Assembly: GCA_965267425.1 (NCBI GenBank)
Contig: OZ253959.1
Coordinates: 2,604,001 to 2,668,000 of the forward strand
From: G965267425 sp965267425
GTDB lineage: Bacteria > Bacteroidota > Bacteroidia > Flavobacteriales_E > Vicingaceae
Direction of reading: 5' to 3'
DNA: 64,000 bases
Positions 45,722 to 55,465 of the stretch are shown here, in pieces. The stretch's first letter is position 1. Each line of letters starts with the position of its first letter. Both the position numbers and the translations under genes were made by a program. The notes under the pieces are model-generated. The model was not told the DNA's origin and did not search any database. It worked only from the letters and a program-made list of their open reading frames with translations.

Positions 45722-48127
45722 TCAAAAGCGGATAACGTATAGGATGTTTGGAAAAAAACCTATTTGAGTAATGGTATCTATCTCATCCGTCACGGCATTA
45801 TATCTTCTAACAAATTCATTCTCACGATTTGTCAAGTTTTGAAAATCAATCGAAAATTGTTGAGATAGTTTCCTCTTACTGCTATTCAGGATAACACCAA
45901 CCTTAAAATCCCACCTGAAATAATCATCATATCTTTCACTATAAGCCCTGTCTTCATACAAAACTTCCCTTCCACCATTTTCACGTGTAGCTTCTAAGTT
46001 AATGGGGGTAAATGGTTGACCATTGGATCCGGTAATCTTGGTATCCATGGTAAACGCATTCCTTTTTGCTTTACCTATTTTCCATTCTTTTCCAAGTAAT
46101 AAATTTCCAACCAATTGATTGTTAAAAGCCGTGCTCCTTTCTATGCCGTCACTACCTTTATATTTTGACTCATAGATTGAAGAGGTTGCCAATCCATAAA
46201 AACCTCTGCTAAAGAATTTTTCAAGCGTCAACTCCACACCATAGTTATTTGCAACTCCTTCATTGACTAAATTGCCTCGTTCACTAAAAACAAAATCTGC
46301 ACCCTCATTTATCGTTGAATAACTGCTGGATATTTGCTCTACGGGAACATCAAAAATGTCTTGATAATACACTTCAGTTTTCCATCTCCAGTCTCTTCCC
46401 ATTCTCCAGTCATATGCCAACACATAATGATGGCTTTTCACAAAATTCAATTCTTCATTGGTTCGGACAATTTCTCCATTGGGTTGTTCTTCAGCAAGCA
46501 GCAATACAGGAAGCGGGTTCATTTGAGAATGAAGACCATAAGCAAAACTCAACGTTTGTGTTGGGAAGAAATTCCAGGCGATTGCCGCTCTGGGTTCAAT
46601 TGACAAATCCGAATTGTATTCAAGGTATTGTGCATGAATACCAGCAGTTAAACTCAATTCGTCTGTAAATTTATATTCACCTTGTGTAAATCCTTGCAAC
46701 AACAAAAATTGATCTTCGCTTTTTCGAACTTGAAGAAAATAATCGGGAACACCATCATTATCTTCATCAGGAATATCTACCCTTGAATCTCGGTCTTTCC
46801 AATCTGAATTAATGTCAAACAACTCCGCAATTGCACCAGTGCGCATGCTGTACCGTGCACTGTATTTTTTATTGTAAGTGGTTGTTAATGTATACCGTTG
46901 TTCAGTATCATCTACTTCTGTTGCTCTGTATTTGTTCTGAACCTCACCATTGCCTGATCGCATTAAATTATCTTGTTTATAGCTGTTTTGAATAAACGAA
47001 GTTCCCAATGAAGTTTTTAAATAAGATGTTTCGTCAATGGTAGTCAACAAACTCATACCTACCATTCCCAATCCATTTTTTACAAATGCATCTTGATCCG
47101 GATCCGCAAACAAATCATTTGGATCAATTTCATCCCCAAAAAAGTCTATGCTGCTATTTCCTAATAAACCAAAGACAGACACGCGACCCAATGGAGTCAT
47201 TCCTAAATCTACATTGAACATTAAATCTTGATACAGAGGTATTGCACTTGTACCCGTAGCAGCAAATCGCGCCAGTCCATATCTGTAAGATACCAGATAA
47301 GAAGTTTGTTTCTCTTTGTTAATTGGTCCTTCTGCCATTAATTCAGCACCGGTAAAAGCAATTTGTCCCGTAAATTCTGTTGTTTCTGTATTTCCTTTTC
47401 TCAATTTAATATCAAAAACAGCAGAATTAGCATTTCCATATTCGGCAGGAAAAGCACCTGTGATGAAGTCCGAAGTTCTCAATAAGTTAGTGTTTAATGC
47501 ACTTACTGGACCTCCTGTTGTTCCCAGAGTAGCAAAGTGATTGGTTGTTTGAATAGGAATGCCCTCAATTCTCCAAAGCAGGCCAGTTGGTGAGTTTCCC
47601 CTCACCACAATGTCATTTCTAGAATCATTTGGAGCACTTACACCAGCAAAATTCGTTACAAGTCTTGCCACATCATTTCGCCCACCCGAGAATCGATTCA
47701 CCTGTTCCAAATCGAAGGTTCTTGCACTCACTTTGGCCAAGTCGTTATTGGGCCTATCTTTTTCACTATCCGCAGTTACCACAAATTGCTTGAGCTGTTT
47801 TACCGATTCTTCCATTTGCACGTTTAGTATCACTTCTTTTCCAGCAGTAACCATGACATTGGGAATTGATGTACTCTTATAACCAAGGTATTTGAAGATT
47901 AACTCGTGCCTTCCTATAGGAACACTTTCTATTTTGAAGTTTCCATCCAAATCTGTTGTTGTGCCGATTAGTGGATCAGTATTTGCTACAATAACGGTTA
48001 CACCAATTAGCGTGCTGTTTGATTTTGCATCATTGACCTTTCCTTTCACGACTTGAGTTTGTGCCATCGTTGAAAGAAAGAATATGGAGAAAATGAACGT
48101 TAAGCCTAGATTTCTTTGCGTTTTCAT
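45722..48127 (-). CDS. TonB-dependent outer-membrane receptor with carboxypeptidase-like N-terminal domain
   Basis: 801 residues from ATG 48127; the longer frame is unsupported. Signal peptide (MKTQRNLGLTFIFSIFFLST, cleavage near MAQ). A CarboxypepD_reg-like domain (VVKGKVNDAKSNSTLIGVTV, TDLDGNFKIESVPIGRHELI) precedes a plug (FDLEQVNRFSGGRNDVARLV, NDIVVRGNSPTGLLWRIEGI) and a barrel with the C-terminus GFFPNILYVIRF. No SusD partner is adjacent, so it is not a sugar-type PUL receptor; the substrate (iron, peptide or other) is unknown. Strong promoter upstream; divergent from a LytS/LytTR pair that may control it. Confidence 0.88.
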   Translation of the reverse strand: MKTQRNLGLTFIFSIFFLSTMAQTQVVKGKVNDAKSNSTLIGVTVIVANTDPLIGTTTDLDGNFKIESVPIGRHELIFKYLGYKSTSIPNVMVTAGKEVILNVQMEESVKQLKQFVVTADSEKDRPNNDLAKVSARTFDLEQVNRFSGGRNDVARLVTNFAGVSAPNDSRNDIVVRGNSPTGLLWRIEGIPIQTTNHFATLGTTGGPVSALNTNLLRTSDFITGAFPAEYGNANSAVFDIKLRKGNTETTEFTGQIAFTGAELMAEGPINKEKQTSYLVSYRYGLARFAATGTSAIPLYQDLMFNVDLGMTPLGRVSVFGLLGNSSIDFFGDEIDPNDLFADPDQDAFVKNGLGMVGMSLLTTIDETSYLKTSLGTSFIQNSYKQDNLMRSGNGEVQNKYRATEVDDTEQRYTLTTTYNKKYSARYSMRTGAIAELFDINSDWKDRDSRVDIPDEDNDGVPDYFLQVRKSEDQFLLLQGFTQGEYKFTDELSLTAGIHAQYLEYNSDLSIEPRAAIAWNFFPTQTLSFAYGLHSQMNPLPVLLLAEEQPNGEIVRTNEELNFVKSHHYVLAYDWRMGRDWRWKTEVYYQDIFDVPVEQISSSYSTINEGADFVFSERGNLVNEGVANNYGVELTLEKFFSRGFYGLATSSIYESKYKGSDGIERSTAFNNQLVGNLLLGKEWKIGKAKRNAFTMDTKITGSNGQPFTPINLEATRENGGREVLYEDRAYSERYDDYFRWDFKVGVILNSSKRKLSQQFSIDFQNLTNRENEFVRRYNAVTDEIDTITQIGFFPNILYVIRF

Positions 48128-48142
48128 GAATTTATTTTTGAC

Positions 48143-48172
48143 CAAAACTATCTGCATTGAAATGGTTGGCAA
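48143..48172 (-). promoter_or_regulatory. Promoter for the TonB receptor gene
   Basis: Minus strand: TTG (48172-48170), 19-bp spacer, TAGTTTTG (48150-48143). Full consensus, with the ATG 15 bp further on. Confidence 0.8.
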
Positions 48173-48354
48173 TGAACAATTTGATTGAGTCCTGAATAAA
48201 AGAATCTCAAATGGAAAAAAAGCAATGTCAAGCGAATATGAGAACGATTTATTCATTTATTAGAAATTGGTCAATTCAAAGTGGAATAATGTTGCTTTAC
48301 CCTTCAAAAATGACGCTTGAGGCTAAATAGAATCTCTTGATGTTGAGATACTAA

Positions 48355-48362
48355 TAAATTTG
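48355..48362 (+). promoter_or_regulatory. -7 element for the LytS/LytTR pair
   Basis: TAAATTTG, exact TAnnTTTG match, 16 bp before the GTG at 48379. A TTG lies only 15 bp upstream of it, so the -33 spacing is off. Confidence 0.5.
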
Positions 48363-48378
48363 TTTAAAATTTGAATTG

Positions 48379-49389
48379 GTGAATAACATTAAAGAAAAAC
48401 ATGTTCGGATGATTGGAATACCCGTATTGGGTACGTTGTTTGCCATTATTTTCTGTCCACATTTCCCACCCACCATTGGTGAAATTCTGAAATCCATCAC
48501 ATTTACATTTGTTTTTTGGCAAGGCATGTTTACGATCATTAGTCTGCTGCGAAAGAAATACCCTGATGTGGCAGATACAAGAAAAAGATTATGGCGAAGC
48601 CTGTTGTTTTCATATATCTTTTTGATTGCAGCCGACATTTTGATTCGTCTATTTTTTGATTACTTCTTTACTGAAATAACATGGGAAATTGAATCTATAC
48701 CTGGACATTGGGTGAAGAATTTGTTAATTGCAACCTTCATTGGAATGATATATGAAACGTATTATTTCTATGCCATGTGGAATCAAACAACCCTTGAAGC
48801 AGAAATGCTTAGAACTGCTCAAGTCAACTCTCAATTGGAGGCATTAAAAAACCAAGTCAGTCCACATTTTTTGTTCAACAGCCTCAACACTTTAATGGCC
48901 ATAATTCCTGAAAATGAAGAGCAAGCTGTGGCTTTTACAGAAAAACTAGCTGAAGTTTACAGATACATTCTTCAACAAGAAAACAAAGAAGTGGTGCGCC
49001 TTAAAGAAGAAATCGACGTAATAGAATCGTATATTTTCCTTCATAAAATTCGATTCAAAGACAATCTGAACGTGACAATTGATGTCCGGGAAGAGAATCT
49101 TGACGAATTTATTGCTCCTCTCACTCTACAGATATTGGTAGAAAACGTCATTAAGCACAACGTAATCTCCAAAACACGGCCCTTGGAAATATTTATTTAT
49201 GTTGATAATCACAATATTGTAGTCAAAAACAAATTGCAAAAGAAGTCGTCCGTGGAGAAATCAACTAAAAAAGGATTAAATAACATACGCCAGCGTTATC
49301 GATTGTTGAGTCATAAGGACATCCTTGTTGTAGAAGAAAAAGAAAATTTTACCGTCTCTATTCCGTTAATTCAATTGGTTACAGGTTGA
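48379..49389 (+). CDS. LytS/YehU-type membrane sensor histidine kinase
   Basis: About 336 residues from GTG 48379; ATG 48409 is an alternative start. Four hydrophobic segments (MIGIPVLGTLFAIIF, ITFTFVFWQGMFTIISLL, LLFSYIFLIAADILIRLFF, NLLIATFIGMIYETYYFYAM) make a membrane sensor. Then comes the His_kinase domain, with the phospho-His in VSPHFLFNSLNTLMAIIP, and a GHKL ATPase (LTLQILVENVIKHNVISKTR; KKGLNNIRQRYRLL). The signal is unknown. It is followed after 1 nt by its response regulator. Confidence 0.9.
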   Translation: MNNIKEKHVRMIGIPVLGTLFAIIFCPHFPPTIGEILKSITFTFVFWQGMFTIISLLRKKYPDVADTRKRLWRSLLFSYIFLIAADILIRLFFDYFFTEITWEIESIPGHWVKNLLIATFIGMIYETYYFYAMWNQTTLEAEMLRTAQVNSQLEALKNQVSPHFLFNSLNTLMAIIPENEEQAVAFTEKLAEVYRYILQQENKEVVRLKEEIDVIESYIFLHKIRFKDNLNVTIDVREENLDEFIAPLTLQILVENVIKHNVISKTRPLEIFIYVDNHNIVVKNKLQKKSSVEKSTKKGLNNIRQRYRLLSHKDILVVEEKENFTVSIPLIQLVTG

Positions 49390-49390
49390 C

Positions 49391-50161
49391 ATGAAAGTAC
49401 TGATCATAGAAGACGAAGCACCCGCTTTTAGAAGACTCCAACGAATTCTGGAAGAATTACGATCGGATATCGAGATATTGGATGTTATTGATAGTATTCA
49501 GGAAAGTGTGAAGTGGTTTAATGAAAATGCAGAGCCAGATTTAATTTTTATGGATATTCAGCTTGCAGATGGATTGAGTTTTGAAATCTTTGAGCAGGTC
49601 AAGATATTGACGCCAGTAATCTTTACTACAGCATATGATGAATATACACTTCGTGCGTTTAAAGTAAACAGTGTAGATTATTTGTTGAAACCCATTAATA
49701 AGGAGCTTCTGGAAGAAAGTCTTGAAAAAATGACGACCCTTAATAATGCATATTCCATCAATCAGCAAATTGATTTGAAGAATATTCTAGAGCAAGTATC
49801 TAAAAAGGAAGTCAGATATAAGTCAAGATTTTTAATAAAAGTTAGGGATCAGTTGATATCGTTAAACGAAAAGGAAATTGCTTATTTCTACACGATGGAT
49901 GGATTGATTTTTGTTAAAACTCAACACAACAAAAAGTATGTGGTCGATTTTTCATTGGATGAATTAGAAGAACTTCTTGACCCGAAGAACTTTTACCGCA
50001 TAAACAGGCAATTCATTGCAAGAATTGAGTCCATCGCTACTTGTTATCAGTACTCAAAAGGAAAACTGAAAGTTGAATTTCATGTGGAACCACCTATTTC
50101 ACCTGTTATTGTTAGCCGTGAGAAATCTTCTGATTTCAAAAATTGGTTGGATTTGTATTAA
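49391..50161 (+). CDS. LytTR-type response regulator
   Basis: 256 residues. Receiver domain with IIEDEAPAFRRLQRIL, the phospho-Asp in PDLIFMDIQLADGLSFEIFE, TAYDEYTLRAF and the Lys in YLLKPINKELL. C-terminal LytTR DNA-binding domain (SRFLIKVRDQLISLNEKEIA, FYRINRQFIARIESIATCYQ). Partner of the sensor one nucleotide upstream. LytTR regulators often control neighbouring genes, so the divergent TonB receptor is a candidate target; I could not verify an operator. Confidence 0.92.
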   Translation: MKVLIIEDEAPAFRRLQRILEELRSDIEILDVIDSIQESVKWFNENAEPDLIFMDIQLADGLSFEIFEQVKILTPVIFTTAYDEYTLRAFKVNSVDYLLKPINKELLEESLEKMTTLNNAYSINQQIDLKNILEQVSKKEVRYKSRFLIKVRDQLISLNEKEIAYFYTMDGLIFVKTQHNKKYVVDFSLDELEELLDPKNFYRINRQFIARIESIATCYQYSKGKLKVEFHVEPPISPVIVSREKSSDFKNWLDLY

Positions 50162-50200
50162 TAAGGCAATCTCCTAAAAGGATAAGCGTTATATCCTTCC

Positions 50201-51139
50201 ATGTTGGTTTCAAAAAATTTAAACATCATTTTATTGTCGGTATTCCTGATAATAACCTGTGCATCTCATTCACAGACGTATGGTTGGGACCAAATCATTA
50301 TTCGATTTAAGGATACAACAGGAATCAATGCATATCAATGGGATCAACAACCGGGAATGGTTAATATTTGGAAACAAGCCATACCTACCAAACCGTTTTT
50401 GGGGCCACCGGGAATAACAGACAGCGTTATGGTTACCTTGTCAGATTACTCATATCCGACAAATAACCATTCAAGTTTTACGGTGCCAATGAATATTAAT
50501 TGCGATCCTTGTGTGCATCTATTGTTAATTGGGAAGTATTGGTCACATACAGATACTTTGGTTGATTATGGTACAATTTCCTTTTCACCTGATAACGGCC
50601 AAACCTGGATAGATCTGTTGAAGGACACTTCCACAGTTCCTCTTTCAATGTGGAAGTACAATGTTCCTTCACCCTTTCGTCCGGTATTGACTGGAAGCTC
50701 CAATGGATGGAAGTACTTTGAAGGAGATTTTGTTCAATTATTGTCAGACTACAATGTGGAAGTTGATGATACTGTTTTGTTTCGATTTTCTTTTCACAGT
50801 GATGCTAATCATACAGGCCATGATGGATTGGCGTTTGAATACCTTCGATTTGATCAACAATACTTGTTTACAGAGATCGAAGAACCAGAAATTGAACAAT
50901 TAAATATTTACCCAAATCCAGTCAATGATGTATTGACCTTGGAAAACCCCTCTACTCAAAACAGTTTCCTGATTGAGATTTTTGATCTAAATGGGAGAAA
51001 TGTTTTAAGGGATAAATTGCAACCTGGCAGAAACAAAATTGACGTTTCAACTTATATGGAAGGAACATATGTATATCGATTATTCTCCTCTGAAGGAACA
51101 GACAAAAGAACAGGTAAAATCATTATTTCACACCGCTAA
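50201..51139 (+). CDS. Secreted protein with T9SS type A sorting domain
   Basis: 312 residues. Signal peptide (NLNIILLSVFLIITCASHSQ). The middle is a beta-rich unknown domain (INCDPCVHLLLIGKYWSHTD with a Cys pair; SNGWKYFEGDFVQLL). The last ~75 residues are a T9SS sorting domain: NIYPNPVNDVLTLENP, IEIFDLNGRNVLR and TYVYRLFSSEGTD. It should be exported via the same SprA pathway as the gene at 9.8 kb. Its stop overlaps that of the convergent MscS-type channel gene by 3 nt. Confidence 0.86.
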   Translation: MLVSKNLNIILLSVFLIITCASHSQTYGWDQIIIRFKDTTGINAYQWDQQPGMVNIWKQAIPTKPFLGPPGITDSVMVTLSDYSYPTNNHSSFTVPMNINCDPCVHLLLIGKYWSHTDTLVDYGTISFSPDNGQTWIDLLKDTSTVPLSMWKYNVPSPFRPVLTGSSNGWKYFEGDFVQLLSDYNVEVDDTVLFRFSFHSDANHTGHDGLAFEYLRFDQQYLFTEIEEPEIEQLNIYPNPVNDVLTLENPSTQNSFLIEIFDLNGRNVLRDKLQPGRNKIDVSTYMEGTYVYRLFSSEGTDKRTGKIIISHR

Positions 51140-53589
51140 TTTTTTCCTTTTTTCGGGATATCTCCTTTGATTAGAATTTGTTGTTGAGGGTAAGGAATTT
51201 CAATTCCATTTTCTTTCAGAGTATTAAAAATAGCTATGGAGACGTTACTTTTTGTCGACAAACCTCCATCGTAATACACCCAAAACAGCAATCTGAAATT
51301 CAATGAGTACTCTCCAAATGACTCAAATAAAGCCAACGGTTCCGGATCGTCAAGAACGTCTTCATTACTTAAAGCTGCTTTTTTAAGCAATTCCAAAACC
51401 ACATTTGGATCCGCTGCATACGTTGTATTAATTTTGATTTCATGTCTTTTTCTCCTATCAGATAAAGTCCAATTGATCAACTCATTGGAAATTAAATTAC
51501 CATTGGGAACTACTACTTCGGCTCCATCAAATGTTCGAACGTTGGAAGAGCGAACTCCTATGCGTTTTACTTTGCCCAATAGGGTTCCCAATTCTACAGT
51601 GTCATCCACCTGAATGGGTCTTTCAAAAACCAAAATCATTCCAGCGATAAAATTGTATACCACATTTTGTAATCCAAAACCAATACCTACACCCAATGCT
51701 CCAGCCAATAAATTGAATTTTCCTAAATCCACTCCAGCGGCTGAAAGTGCCAGGATAATCCCCATGGTAATCACAAAATAGCGCACTACAAGAGATACCG
51801 CCGCAGGAACTCCTCTTTTCAATTTTAGAGGAGATAACAATCCATCATCTATGGCAACCTTAACAAATCTTGCCAGTCCAAACGACAAAATCAATATCAC
51901 AACAAATGAGACAATTCCACCAAACGTTATGCTCAACGTGCCAACTTCCCTTTCTTCCAGCAAAAAGTCTTCCAAAACTGCATATATATCATCGTATATT
52001 TCAAGGGTAGTTAATGTTGCCTTTATCCATAAAACAAATCCAAACAGGTTGATTAACCAGAGCAATCTTTTTTCCACCATTTTAAAATGGTGCAGATGCA
52101 GTCCTGAGGTCTCGGATTCCAGCCATCGAATTACACCAGAAATGGCTCCTCCAAAAATTTTGATGATGCCAAAAAATATAGTGGTGACCACGGCTGTCTG
52201 AACTGATAGTTTTTGCGAAAATCCAGCCAATTCGAGATATCCCAATAAATTACCAATCAAAGCAGTACCCATTAAAAGATACAATATCGGTGACATCCAA
52301 ATAATGGCTTTCCAGAAAAAGGAATATTGATTTACTTCCTTAAATAATGAAGGTCTGACAAAATAAGCAACGGCCCCGAGCCCCATTGCAGATTCAAACA
52401 TAAAATACCAACGAAAGGACTTGCCTCCTTGCCAAAACATACTCTCTGCAGCATGTAATAAGAACATTCCAATGATTACATAACCAAGCCATTTAAATCT
52501 CGGTTGCGTAATCTTGGGTAATACCGGCAGCATGGACACTATAAACCATAACTTGATCAATTGATTTAATAACAACGGAGCATAAGGATAAATAGCAATT
52601 GACCAAAGGGCACTGGTAAAGAGAATCGTGGCTATCGGGTGTTGAAAAATAACCAAATTGGAACTGTCTATGGAATCCAATTGACCACTTCTTGTAATGT
52701 TCAATCGCATTCTTATGAAATAGATAAAAAAGGCCGTTAATACAATGAGCAAAACGTGCAGATTGAACTTCTTCTTGTGCGCATCAACATATTTTACCAC
52801 AGATTCGTTGTTGCTTTTCAGTGTCATTTTGATATTGTCATTTATTTCATCTTCAGAAGTCGTATCTGATGAAATACTCCAGAGTGGTTCAACATTTCTA
52901 TAGAACAAATGATCCCGCAGATCTGTTTTCCAAACCTGTATAGTTTCTTGTGTAGAGGAGATGGCTGTTTTCTGGACAGCTGCTTTATTCTCTAAAATGA
53001 GCAATTGCTTTTGTCGTTTTTTAATTTCCTTTTGAAAAGCAGCAATGGTCTTTCTAAAATCTTTAATACTGGAAATGATTTCCTTAGGATATCCTGAATT
53101 CCTAGCATTGTTGTAAGTCAATTTCCAAATTTCATCTTGTTCGGCCAAATCTTCCAGATCTTGTTTTGTTCCAATAATGATGTCATTGACCTTATCCTGC
53201 CATTCATCCAGCTTATCATAATGGCCCTTCCAGGTTTGTTGCAAATTATCAATCATTCCCTTGGACATACCTTTCTGGGAATAGGTCTCAAAATTCTTTT
53301 TGTCTTCTTCAATTATTAGAATTACAGCAGGTAGTGCAGAATCCAATTGCTGAATCTGTTTTTCGCTTACTGATTTGGAGGAAATGGACTTGACACGATT
53401 TCTTGATTCCTCTATTTGCTCATTTATCTCGGTTAATGCAACTGCCGTTGGTTTCCCCGATGTATCCACAACTTGTTCGTCACCACTGGAGTTGGATTGA
53501 GAAACAACCTGTATCGTGGAAAACATTAACACCGTAAAGGTTAATGTCATCAAAAATGAATTCCACAGAAAGTGACTTCTTCTTTTCAT
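51136..53589 (-). CDS. Large MscS-family mechanosensitive channel
   Basis: 817 residues from ATG 53589, which gives a signal peptide (MKRRSHFLWNSFLMTLTFTV ending near VVSQS). The first ~260 residues are a periplasmic, Lys/Glu/Gln-rich helical domain likely to be coiled coil. Then come many membrane helices and the MscS core: the pore helix GVGIGFGLQNVVYNFIAGMI, FERPIQVDDTVELG, VRTFDGAEVVVPNGNLIS and NWTLSDRRKRHEI. This is the MscK/MscM-like type, releasing solutes on osmotic downshift. Confidence 0.9.
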   Translation of the reverse strand: MKRRSHFLWNSFLMTLTFTVLMFSTIQVVSQSNSSGDEQVVDTSGKPTAVALTEINEQIEESRNRVKSISSKSVSEKQIQQLDSALPAVILIIEEDKKNFETYSQKGMSKGMIDNLQQTWKGHYDKLDEWQDKVNDIIIGTKQDLEDLAEQDEIWKLTYNNARNSGYPKEIISSIKDFRKTIAAFQKEIKKRQKQLLILENKAAVQKTAISSTQETIQVWKTDLRDHLFYRNVEPLWSISSDTTSEDEINDNIKMTLKSNNESVVKYVDAHKKKFNLHVLLIVLTAFFIYFIRMRLNITRSGQLDSIDSSNLVIFQHPIATILFTSALWSIAIYPYAPLLLNQLIKLWFIVSMLPVLPKITQPRFKWLGYVIIGMFLLHAAESMFWQGGKSFRWYFMFESAMGLGAVAYFVRPSLFKEVNQYSFFWKAIIWMSPILYLLMGTALIGNLLGYLELAGFSQKLSVQTAVVTTIFFGIIKIFGGAISGVIRWLESETSGLHLHHFKMVEKRLLWLINLFGFVLWIKATLTTLEIYDDIYAVLEDFLLEEREVGTLSITFGGIVSFVVILILSFGLARFVKVAIDDGLLSPLKLKRGVPAAVSLVVRYFVITMGIILALSAAGVDLGKFNLLAGALGVGIGFGLQNVVYNFIAGMILVFERPIQVDDTVELGTLLGKVKRIGVRSSNVRTFDGAEVVVPNGNLISNELINWTLSDRRKRHEIKINTTYAADPNVVLELLKKAALSNEDVLDDPEPLALFESFGEYSLNFRLLFWVYYDGGLSTKSNVSIAIFNTLKENGIEIPYPQQQILIKGDIPKKGKN

Positions 53590-53788
53590 AGTGCTTAATG
53601 GCAAGTTATAAAAATAGTGGAAACCAAAACAAGCTGATTTCAAGATGCTCAGTATCCTTCAAGAACTCTTGAATTGGATAAATTAGTTTCATTCTTTAAC
53701 GAATTGAAATTATAAGCGTCAGTTTTTGTAAGTTGTTACCATAATTCACGTGAAATTCAGCCATCAACGGAATTATGTATCTCAATCG

Positions 53789-55462
53789 ATGAAACGAATA
53801 TTTGTCTACATATTGTTGCTTACATTCAACTTATCTCGTGCACAACTTGTATCGATATGCGACATCAATGATCCCAAACAAAATTTATATCAGGAGAATC
53901 AACTTGTTCAAATCAGTGGGTTTGTTTCAGGAGTATTTAATCAAGAAAATCAATTGAATGCAGTATTTATTTCTGCTAAACATTGCAACAACAAAGACAT
54001 TTCAATTGGAATGTGCATTGTAGATAAAAAAACCAGTTTGGATGTTGACATTGGAAATCAAGTGGTTGTGCAAGGTAATCTTCACTTAGTCAATGGAAAA
54101 TATAGGCTGATAAATCCAAAATTGATGGATAAAAGAGAAACTGAAATGCTCTTGCTTCCAAAACAGTTGGATACCAAATCTTTTCAAAATCCTTCACAAT
54201 TTGAAGATATGTATGTGTTGCTTAAAGGAGAATGGTTTGTATCTGACACCTACCATACATCAAGATTTGGTCAGGTAGTCTTGAGTGCAACTAAAAATGA
54301 AATGCAGATATCGGAATCAAAATCCTGGTATAAATCCAAAAATGAAGATAGAGTTGAAATGAATTCAAAAACTCATAGTTATCTAGTTTTGGATGATGGA
54401 TCATTGCAAATCAATCCATTACCCATTCCATTTTTATCAACCGATGATAGTACCTTGGAACGTGGTACTATACTCACTGATCCAGTGGGAATTTTGTACC
54501 GACATAAGGGCAAATATATGCTTGAACCCATAGGAAATCTGAATTGGACGTTTGACAAAACGGACGGGAAAATACATGAGAAAGAAGGAATCCGATTTGC
54601 CTCCTACAACTTACATAATTGGTTTAGTTCGTTGGATGATGGAAAAAACAGAACCAAGGGAGCTGACACCCCGGAAGAACAAATTAGACAGCTCAGCAAA
54701 TTAACTGAGGCCTTGGTTAAAATGGACGCAGATCTTTATGGTTTGGTTGAACTAGAAAACAATGAAGAAGCGGCTGATATGCTCTTAAAATCATTAAATG
54801 ATAAAGTTGGAGAAGAAAAATATAAGTTGATATACAATCAAAAAATAGGGAAGAATAAAACCAAAGTCGGCTTGATTTATAACGTAACGATATTGACTCC
54901 AATTGGAACTTCCATTATTGACAATAACCCAATACACATTCGACCACCTTTGGCACAAAGATTCAAAAAGACCTCCGGTAACGATGAAATATGGTTTATA
55001 ATGAGTCATTTTAAATCGAAAAAATGTGGCAGAGCGGAGGGATTAGAAGCCAATCAAAATGATGGTCAATCCTGTTGGAATCATCGCAGAACAGAACAGG
55101 CTAAGCGATTGGTTGCTTTTCAGGACAGCCTGGTTTCTTTGAATCCAGGTCACTTGATTCTGGCCGGAGATTTCAATGCTTATTCGTTTGAAGATCCTAT
55201 TCAGCAATTAGAATCTAGTGGATTTAAGCGAGCAATCCAAGGTGACTATACTTATGTTTACAAAGGCAAGGCTGGTATGCTAGACTACATTTTGGTAAGT
55301 CCGTCAATAGAAATCAATCAAGCATTTGTATGGCACATCAATGCAGATCAACCAAGGTTCAGGGATTATAACATGGAATTTAATGGTGCTGAGTATTTCA
55401 AAGCCGATGAATTTCGATCTTCCGATCACGATCCAGTCATCATGGATATAAATTGGAAATAA
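53789..55462 (+). CDS. Exported endonuclease/exonuclease/phosphatase-family protein
   Basis: 557 residues from ATG 53789, giving a signal peptide (MKRIFVYILLLTFNLSRAQL). The N-terminal half contains OB-like segments (ISGFVSGVFNQENQLNAVFI). The C-terminal half is an EEP nuclease fold: ASYNLHNWFSS, DLYGLVELEN (metal Glu), WFIMSHFKS, LAGDFNAYSFEDPIQ (catalytic Asp/Asn) and SSDHDPVIMD. This suggests an extracellular or periplasmic DNase, as in NucH/ExeM; a phosphodiesterase role is the alternative. Convergent with the next gene (3 bp). Confidence 0.86.
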   Translation: MKRIFVYILLLTFNLSRAQLVSICDINDPKQNLYQENQLVQISGFVSGVFNQENQLNAVFISAKHCNNKDISIGMCIVDKKTSLDVDIGNQVVVQGNLHLVNGKYRLINPKLMDKRETEMLLLPKQLDTKSFQNPSQFEDMYVLLKGEWFVSDTYHTSRFGQVVLSATKNEMQISESKSWYKSKNEDRVEMNSKTHSYLVLDDGSLQINPLPIPFLSTDDSTLERGTILTDPVGILYRHKGKYMLEPIGNLNWTFDKTDGKIHEKEGIRFASYNLHNWFSSLDDGKNRTKGADTPEEQIRQLSKLTEALVKMDADLYGLVELENNEEAADMLLKSLNDKVGEEKYKLIYNQKIGKNKTKVGLIYNVTILTPIGTSIIDNNPIHIRPPLAQRFKKTSGNDEIWFIMSHFKSKKCGRAEGLEANQNDGQSCWNHRRTEQAKRLVAFQDSLVSLNPGHLILAGDFNAYSFEDPIQQLESSGFKRAIQGDYTYVYKGKAGMLDYILVSPSIEINQAFVWHINADQPRFRDYNMEFNGAEYFKADEFRSSDHDPVIMDINWK

Positions 55463-55465
55463 ATA

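Noticed and set aside
48376..48378. TTG start of the sensor kinase
   Set aside because: The following GTG 48379 and ATG 48409 are more natural starts; no evidence favours TTG.
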